47,242 nucleotides of DNA from Thermoplasmata archaeon (GTDB lineage: Archaea; Thermoplasmatota; Thermoplasmata; Lutacidiplasmatales; UBA184), in NCBI GenBank assembly GCA_021828085.1, contig JAKATE010000001.1:1-47242 (forward strand), read 5' to 3'. Made by a program: the position numbers and the translations under genes. Positions 42,512-47,242 of this stretch are shown piece after piece (positions within the stretch are counted from its first letter, which is position 1; each line of letters begins with the position of its first letter). Under the pieces are notes generated by a model, which worked only from the letters and a program-made list of their open reading frames with translations, did no database searches and was not told the origin of the DNA.

Positions 42512-43672
42512 ATGGGGATCGGGGCGCTGGTCAAGGCGGTCCTCTTCGCCCTCTTCGGCGCGCTCTCCGCCGCGGTCTCGCTCGCGGTCGAGCCGACCTA
42601 CGACCGGCTCTTCGTCCCGGAGATGAGCCCGTCAGCGCTCTTCGCCCCCTGGACCGGGGGCGGTCTCTTCGGCGGGGCCGTCCGCATGAGCTCCTTCCTC
42701 CTCGTCAACGTCGTCGACCCGTTCGCCGTCCTGGTCATCGCGGGCGTGGGGGTGCTCTACCTCGCCCGGGCCAGCCTCCCCTCGCTCGCGGGAAGGCTCC
42801 AGGACCTGGGTCCCCGTCTCCTCCTCGGGATCCTCATCGCCAACCTCGCGGTCCCCCTCGCCCAGGTCATCTTCCTCCTCGGCGCCGCGGTCTACCCGGT
42901 CTTCTACGCCTACCAGGGAGGGGCCTGGCAGAGCTACGCCAACCTCGTCGGGCCGGCCGGGCTCAGCGTCGCCTGGGACAACGGGCTGCTCGCGCTCATC
43001 GGGGCCCTGGCGCTGCTCGGGATGACGCTCCTCCTCGCCTTCCTCGTCGCCTTCCGGGACGCCCTCCTCGCGGTCCTCCTCGTCCTGTTGCCGATCTTCA
43101 CGCTCTTCTGGCCCTGGCCGTTCGCCTCCTCGCTCGCCTCCCGCGGTTGGAAGCTCTTCGTCGAGATGACCTTCCTGCCGTGCTTCCTGGTGGTCCCCCT
43201 GGCCCTCGCCGTCGGGTCCCAGAGCGTGCTCATCGTCCTCGCCCTCTTCGGTCTCGCCCTGGGCATGCCGAGCCTCCTCTCCCTCGGAGGGCGGGGACTC
43301 GGAGCCCTGGGCTCCCCCTCCCCCGCCGGGTTCGTGGCGGCCGGGCTCGGGCGAGGTCCGGGGATGGGGGTGGATTCAGTGGGGGGAGTGGCCCAGCACG
43401 GCACCCGTTCCTTCCGGTCCTCCCTCCCCCGCGGGGGTGCTGGAGCACGTCCCACGGCCCCCTGGCCCTCCGCCGCGCTGGGGCCGGCCTCGGCCGTGGT
43501 CTGGGGGATCGGGGAAGGCGTGGGCAAGCTGGCCCATCATCTGGGGAGCGCCGCGAACCGGCATCTCGGGCACGGCGGCGGGGGCTCCGGAGCGTCTCCC
43601 GCGATGAGGACGCGCCCCCCCTCCGCGCTGCGGGACGTCCCGGGAGCGGCCCGAGGGCGTCCCGTGGCATGA
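42512..43672 (+). CDS. Polytopic membrane protein, VirB6/CedA/TrbL-like
   Basis: 386 residues. About six or seven TM helices occupy residues 5-265, with the polar stretch DRLFVPEMSPSALFAPWTGGG between helices 1 and 2. A central pair (LLLGILIANLAVPLAQVIFLLGAAVY; DALLAVLLVLLPIFTLFWPWPFA) recalls the VirB6/CedA core, the latter ending before a Trp/Phe-rich segment. The last ~120 residues are hydrophilic and Gly/Pro/Ser/Arg-rich, as in many TrbL/VirB6 proteins. Likely inner-membrane channel component of the transfer system. It starts 11 bases after the preceding stop. Confidence 0.6.
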   Translation: MGIGALVKAVLFALFGALSAAVSLAVEPTYDRLFVPEMSPSALFAPWTGGGLFGGAVRMSSFLLVNVVDPFAVLVIAGVGVLYLARASLPSLAGRLQDLGPRLLLGILIANLAVPLAQVIFLLGAAVYPVFYAYQGGAWQSYANLVGPAGLSVAWDNGLLALIGALALLGMTLLLAFLVAFRDALLAVLLVLLPIFTLFWPWPFASSLASRGWKLFVEMTFLPCFLVVPLALAVGSQSVLIVLALFGLALGMPSLLSLGGRGLGALGSPSPAGFVAAGLGRGPGMGVDSVGGVAQHGTRSFRSSLPRGGAGARPTAPWPSAALGPASAVVWGIGEGVGKLAHHLGSAANRHLGHGGGGSGASPAMRTRPPSALRDVPGAARGRPVA

Positions 43673-43678
43673 ACGGAG

Positions 43679-44488
43679 ATGTCCCGGGCGCTGGAGGTGC
43701 CCTTGCCGGAACGGCAGGGGCACCGGATGCTGATGGGTCCCTTCCAGGGGCCCACCGAGCTCCTCCGCGCCCTCCTCGGAGCCGGCGCCGGGCTCCTCCT
43801 TGCGCTCGCGGTGGGCCCGATCGAGGGCCTGCTACTGGCCGCTGCGTTCCTCGGGCTCAACCTGGTCCGCTGGAGGGACGAACCTCTCTGGGACCTCCTG
43901 CGCGATGCGCTCGCCTACCAGCTGCGTCAGGCGCTGACCTCGAGCCGCGCCCCACCCGCGGCGCTCGGCATCGACACCGACCTCCTGGTCGACCCGGAGG
44001 GAGGACGCTGGGCCGCCTGGGAGGCCCCCCTGCTCCCCGTCTCGGGCCACGACGTGAGGGACCTCTTCGCCGAGGCGCAGCGGCTCCTGGCCGCGCTTCC
44101 CGCGGGATGGGGGGAGGTCTTCCTGGCCCGCCGCGCCGTCCCCTGGACGGCCGTTCTCCCCTCCGGTCCTCCACGCCCCGCCGCCGAGCGGCTCGCGTGG
44201 GAAGGTTACCGGACGCTGCTGCGCGAGCTCACGCGGAACTGCTACCGCCACCGGCTGTTCGTGCTCGTGCCCGCCCGGTCCCTGGCACCCCCCAAGGACC
44301 CGGACGGGCCGGCGCCCTTCCATCCACCGGCGGGTTTCACCCGGGTCCGCGGCGCGGAACTTCGGGTCGTCGCTCGCTGGGACGAACCCATCGTATCCCC
44401 CGAGCCCGTCCGTCTCCCCCCTTCGCACCTGCCCTCGCCTCCCCCGGGAACCCGTTCGGGCCGTGGACCGGCTACGCTACCGCGGTAG
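43679..44488 (+). CDS. PrgI/VirB3-like protein carrying a VirB4 N-terminal-like domain
   Basis: 269 residues. Start EVPLPERQGHRMLMGPFQGPTE, then two close TM helices (29-63), then LWDLLRDALAYQLRQ: the layout of PrgI/VirB3 proteins. Residues ~96-200 (GRWAAWEAPLLPVSG; AEAQRLLAALPAGWGEVFLARR; LAWEGYRTLLRELTRNCYRHRLFVLVPA) have the strand-helix plan of the CagE/VirB4 N-terminal domain. That domain appears absent from the ATPase gene downstream. The last ~60 codons have poor third-position G/C bias, suggesting the true frame shifts near 44440-44460 into the adjoining membrane frame. Six bases separate it from the VirB6-like gene. Confidence 0.55.
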   Translation: MSRALEVPLPERQGHRMLMGPFQGPTELLRALLGAGAGLLLALAVGPIEGLLLAAAFLGLNLVRWRDEPLWDLLRDALAYQLRQALTSSRAPPAALGIDTDLLVDPEGGRWAAWEAPLLPVSGHDVRDLFAEAQRLLAALPAGWGEVFLARRAVPWTAVLPSGPPRPAAERLAWEGYRTLLRELTRNCYRHRLFVLVPARSLAPPKDPDGPAPFHPPAGFTRVRGAELRVVARWDEPIVSPEPVRLPPSHLPSPPPGTRSGRGPATLPR

Positions 44489-44802
44489 CCCTCCTTTCCG
44501 GGGCGCTCGGCTTCTACGGCGTCGCCGAAGGGACGACCCCCTCGCTCGTCCTCCTCGTCTGGGTCCTCCTCGTGGCCCGGATGGGGAACTCGCCTCCGGC
44601 GGGACTGCCGAGCGGGGGGAAGTACGGGGGGGCCCGCTGGGCCCCCGCGGTCGCGGCCGGGCTTCTCGGGGCTACACTGTACCTCGACCCGGCCCTTCCG
44701 CTGGGGGAGGGGGCGCGCACCCTTCTCCTCGCCTGCGTCTCCGCCGGCCTCGCTTGGGCGCTCGCCCCCCGGGGGTCCTTCCACGCCGGGGAGGGGGGCT
44801 GA
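44461..44802 (+). CDS. Membrane reading frame without a normal start (continuation or separate gene)
   Basis: This frame encodes up to four hydrophobic segments (TAVALLSGALGFYGVA; SLVLLVWVLLVA; WAPAVAAGLLGATLYL; TLLLACVSAGLAWAL) with strong third-position G/C, so it is translated. There is no in-frame ATG, GTG or TTG before GTG 44569 or ATG 44581, which would discard the first two segments. The frame is -1 relative to the upstream PrgI/VirB3-like gene, and a C5G3 run (CCTCCCCCGGG, ~44438-44448) lies at the crossover. The start given here marks visible coding, not a start codon. The stop overlaps the ATPase start as TGATG. Confidence 0.5.
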   Translation, partial: PWTGYATAVALLSGALGFYGVAEGTTPSLVLLVWVLLVARMGNSPPAGLPSGGKYGGARWAPAVAAGLLGATLYLDPALPLGEGARTLLLACVSAGLAWALAPRGSFHAGEGG

Positions 44803-46493
44803 TGCCCGGCTCGCCGCCGTCGAGGGGGGAGACGCCGGAAGGGGTGATCGCGGCGGACGGCCTGACCTACCTGCGCCTCTTCCGGCGTTTTCCCACCCGG
44901 GCTTCGGTGCCCGGCTTCCCGGCCCTCGGGCGGACGGACGCCCCGCTCGAGTCGGTCCTGCGTCTGCGCGGGATCCCTCCCGCCGAGGCGCTCCGCCAGG
45001 TCCGCGAGGACCTCGCCCATCTCGAGGCGGACCTCCGCGGCCTCCGGGACCGTTCCGATCCTCGCCGGGCAACGCTGGAGCCGCAGCTCGAGGGGGCTGA
45101 GCGGCTCGAGCACGGGCTCGTGCGACGCCAGACCCGCCTCTGGGAGGTGCTCTGGGGGCTCCGGGAGTCCTCCCGACGGGGCAGGCCTTCCACCCTCGCC
45201 GGGACCCAGGGAGCCTTGGAGTCCGAGGGGGCCCGCTTCTGGAACTCCCGCTGGAGGAGCGCACCCTTCCGCGAGGCCCTCCGCCCGGGGGGGCGGACAC
45301 GGCCGGAGTGGTTCCACCGGCTCGACGAGGAGGGGCTGGCCGCGCTCCTCCCGCTCTGGGAGGACCGCGCGACGGAGCTCGAGGGTGTGCTGCTGGGGAT
45401 GCACGCCGAGAACGGGACCCCGGTCTTCCTCGACCGCTTCCGGCACCCGCACCACTCCTCCGCCATCCTCGGGGAGACCGGCAGCGGCAAGAGCTATGCG
45501 AGCGCGCTCGGGCTCCTGCGTGCGCGCTGGGCGCACCCGGACCTCAGCGTCTTCGTCCTCGACCCGCTGGGCGGCCTGGCACGCTTCGTGGGTCTCCTCG
45601 GAGGGCATGTGGTGGTTCCCGGCCGGGGGGCCCTTCCGATCAACCCGCTCGATCCGGCCACCTCCGGCGGGGATGTGCGCCGGAAGATCGCGACGGTCTC
45701 GGTGATGCTCCGTGCGCTCTACCCCTCGCTGCACGATGAGGAGGCGGCCGTGCTCGACGTGGCACTCGAGGAGCTCTACCGGCGGTCAGGGGACCGCTCC
45801 CCGCAGCTGGGAGACCTCCTCACGTCGCTTAGGCAGCGGCTCCCGGCCGACCACCGGTTGCTCGCCCTCCTCCAGACCGCGGTCACGGGCTCCCTTGCCG
45901 GGCTCGACGGTCCGACACGATGGGACCTCGGGGGACCGCTCTGGGGCTTCGACCTCTCCCGGATCACGCCGGCCGAGCTCCCCTTCCTCCTCGTGCTCCT
46001 GCTCGACTTCATCGAGGGGGAGCTCCGGGGGCGGGAGGGGCCGAAGCTGCTCATCATCGACGAGGTCCACTACCTCTTCCGCTCCTCCGCCACCGCCGGT
46101 TACCTCGACCAGCTCGTCCGCCACGTCCGTCACTTCCGCACCGGTGTCGAGCTGCTCAGCCAGAGCCCCAACGACCTCACTGGGTCCGCGGCGGGGCGCG
46201 CCATCCTGGCCAACCTGGATTCCCTGCTCCTGCTCCGATTGAGGGAAGGAGGGCGCTCGCTCGGGGCGATCTACCCGCTGGCCGAGGAGGAGCGCGCAAG
46301 CCTTCGAGCGGCGCCGCTCCCCCGGGACCAGGGGTATTCGGGGGGACTGCTGCTTACCGGGGGTCGCCACTTGCCGGTCGCCATTCTCGCCTCTCCCGCC
46401 GAGGATGCCCTCCTTCGGGCGGGCTTCGACCGGGAGGGGAGCGAGCTCGCGGAAAACTCCGAGGGGAGCCGAGCGGGCGTGTCGGACCCGTGA
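44802..46493 (+). CDS. VirB4/HerA-type ATPase (CedB-like) of a transfer system
   Basis: 563 residues. Walker A G224-ETGSGK230-S, Walker B LLIID420-E421-V-H-Y-L-F, and the VirB4-style sensor QSPNDLTGSAAGRAILANLDSLLLLRL are intact, and ALPINPLDP is the usual FtsK/VirB4 strand after the P-loop. The N-terminal ~180 residues contain a coiled-coil stretch (RQVREDLAHLEADLRGLRDRS and following). The full VirB4 N-terminal domain is lacking. It is an energy source for substrate or pilin movement across the membrane. ATG 44802 is coupled to the preceding frame by TGATG. It is the last gene of the operon. Confidence 0.88.
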   Translation: MPGSPPSRGETPEGVIAADGLTYLRLFRRFPTRASVPGFPALGRTDAPLESVLRLRGIPPAEALRQVREDLAHLEADLRGLRDRSDPRRATLEPQLEGAERLEHGLVRRQTRLWEVLWGLRESSRRGRPSTLAGTQGALESEGARFWNSRWRSAPFREALRPGGRTRPEWFHRLDEEGLAALLPLWEDRATELEGVLLGMHAENGTPVFLDRFRHPHHSSAILGETGSGKSYASALGLLRARWAHPDLSVFVLDPLGGLARFVGLLGGHVVVPGRGALPINPLDPATSGGDVRRKIATVSVMLRALYPSLHDEEAAVLDVALEELYRRSGDRSPQLGDLLTSLRQRLPADHRLLALLQTAVTGSLAGLDGPTRWDLGGPLWGFDLSRITPAELPFLLVLLLDFIEGELRGREGPKLLIIDEVHYLFRSSATAGYLDQLVRHVRHFRTGVELLSQSPNDLTGSAAGRAILANLDSLLLLRLREGGRSLGAIYPLAEEERASLRAAPLPRDQGYSGGLLLTGGRHLPVAILASPAEDALLRAGFDREGSELAENSEGSRAGVSDP

Positions 46494-46558
46494 CCGGTTC
46501 CGGTGCAGCGCCGGGCTTTATGTAGGGCCAAACGGAAATCGTCCGACACATGTCCGAC
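46481..46558 (+). promoter_or_regulatory. Promoter and repeated GTCCGAC boxes before the gene at 46550
   Basis: TATA-like TTTATG (46517-46522) lies about 30 bases before ATG 46550. GTCCGAC occurs twice (46541-46547 and 46552-46558), 11 bases apart, straddling the start codon. An inverted copy GTCGGAC (46481-46487) lies at the end of the ATPase gene. One-helical-turn spacing suggests an operator. Confidence 0.5.
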
Positions 46559-47017
46559 GTTTCTCCCTCCTCCCCGCCGCGCGCACGTCCGACCCCCTGG
46601 TCCGTCCGGAAGATCGTCGAGCAGGTGACGGGCCAGCCTCTCAGCGCGGTGCAGGGGAACGGGCCGGCACCCCCCCTCCGCGGGAGGTCGCCGGGGGAGC
46701 CTCGCCTGGGCCTGCCGGCCTTCCTGCCCGGCGGCCTCGGTGAGGACGCCCCCGCTTCCCTCCCCCTCCCCCATCCTCTCCATTTCGGCCCGCTCGGCGA
46801 CGAGCAGAGTGGGGAGCGCGCGCTCCCCCATGGGGAGGGGCACCGGGCCGGGGGGGACCGCCCCGCCTCCAAGGGACCCCGCTCCGGCGCCCTCGAGCTC
46901 GAGCGCGTCTACCTCCACTATCTGCTCCTCCACCTGGACCGGCTCGGCGAGCCCGCGCTCAAGTACCTGCGGCATGCCGTGGAAGAGGAGTGCCGGGACC
47001 GGGGCTGGGAGCCCTAG
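46550..47017 (+). CDS. Hypothetical protein, 155 aa, next to the transfer operon
   Basis: No family recognised. The N-terminal ~35 residues include PWSVRKIVEQVTGQPLSAVQG, a probable helix. The middle is a long Pro/Gly-rich linker. The C-terminal ~40 residues (LELERVYLHYLLLHLDRLGEPALKYLRHAVEEECRDRG) form amphipathic helices of the kind seen in small regulatory or adaptor proteins. It has its own promoter rather than being part of the operon. A role in regulating or assisting the transfer genes is only suggested by position. Confidence 0.6.
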   Translation: MSDVSPSSPPRARPTPWSVRKIVEQVTGQPLSAVQGNGPAPPLRGRSPGEPRLGLPAFLPGGLGEDAPASLPLPHPLHFGPLGDEQSGERALPHGEGHRAGGDRPASKGPRSGALELERVYLHYLLLHLDRLGEPALKYLRHAVEEECRDRGWEP

Positions 47018-47026
47018 AGGACCGCT

Positions 47027-47242
47027 CTACCTTCCCGCCGCCGTGGCGGAGGGCGGGGAAGACTGTGGGGGAACGTACCGGAGCAGGAGCACGCCCTCCA
47101 CGGCCGCCCAGAGGAGCACGGGGGCGAGGATGAGCCGTTCCATCCCCCCTACCTGGAGCGGACCGTAGGTTCCCGCGGCGAAGAGTCCGACGGCCACGAG
47201 ACCGACGGCACCGGAGAGGACGGAGTAGATCTCCAGATCGGA
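47027..47242 (-). CDS. C-terminal part of a membrane protein, DUF998-like (5' end outside window)
   Basis: 71 codons are visible before TAG (47027-47029 on the plus strand). Two TM helices are seen (SVLSGAVGLVAVGLFAAG and LILAPVLLWAAVEGVLLL) separated by GGMERLI. The pattern of a helix, a short polar turn with an Arg, then (A)P(V)LLW recalls the end of DUF998 proteins, but the fragment is too short to be sure. It converges on the gene at 46550. Confidence 0.5.
   Translation of the reverse strand, partial: SDLEIYSVLSGAVGLVAVGLFAAGTYGPLQVGGMERLILAPVLLWAAVEGVLLLRYVPPQSSPPSATAAGR

Noticed and set aside
36749..46493. Integrative conjugative element
   Set aside because: No integrase, relaxase, VirD4 coupling protein, attachment-site repeat or tRNA is visible, and base composition matches the flanks; a chromosomal system fits better, though the right flank is cut by the window edge.

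Overview
This is a gene-dense, very GC-rich stretch with archaeal features. Many genes and operon heads have a short AT-rich TATA-like element about 25-30 bases before the start codon, which points to leaderless or nearly leaderless transcripts. It encodes a Sulfolobus-type single-OB-fold SSB, an archaeal class III aminotransferase with a cysteine-rich insert, a half-size heme A synthase and a thioredoxin reductase-like protein without an NADPH motif. Together with the heme-copper oxidase and cupredoxin genes this suggests an aerobic or facultatively aerobic member of the Thermoplasmatota. That placement is inference; no rRNA is present to test it. I found no tRNA, rRNA, CRISPR array, insertion sequence or integrase.

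Layout. 1-4.0 kb: end of a membrane protein, then oxidase subunit I with a long N-terminal extension, a half-size heme A synthase (CtaA/COX15) and heme O synthase (CtaB). 4.0-8.5 kb: a hypothetical gene, an MFS transporter, a GNAT acetyltransferase, a zinc-ribbon protein with an acidic tail and a sugar nucleotidyltransferase. 8.5-13 kb, minus strand: an LsrF/DhnA-type aldolase, a Zn alcohol dehydrogenase, a class III aminotransferase and a LysO-type exporter. 13.2-15.6 kb: a PadR repressor, with palindromes over its own promoter, followed by an ABC-2 exporter pair. 15.9-19.4 kb: aquaporin, an orphan gene, a PD-(D/E)XK-like protein, a 4-TM protein and a membrane-anchored CuA-like cupredoxin. 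19.5-31.7 kb: housekeeping genes purE-purK, sua5, icd, HAD phosphatase, TrxR-like flavoprotein, carA-carB and truA. 31.7-36.6 kb: a thioredoxin-like/RAM fusion, ssb, glnA, an Lrp regulator and trpS.

36.7-46.5 kb is the most unusual part: one tightly packed plus-strand operon that looks like a minimal archaeal type IV secretion or DNA-transfer machine. It encodes a 1782-residue PKD-repeat surface protein with one C-terminal TM helix and a winged-helix-like cytoplasmic tail, a VirB2/CedA1-like two-TM small protein, a VirB6/CedA-like polytopic protein with a low-complexity tail, a PrgI/VirB3-like protein that also carries what looks like the VirB4 N-terminal domain, a small membrane reading frame lacking a normal start, and a VirB4/HerA-type ATPase. 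No relaxase, VirD4 or integrase is visible. A chromosomal DNA-uptake or exchange system comparable to crenarchaeal Ced/Ted is therefore a better guess than a conjugative plasmid.

Other recurring features are convergent gene pairs whose 3' ends overlap (4 to 148 bases), translational coupling by GTGA/TTGA/TGATG overlaps, and use of GTG and TTG starts.
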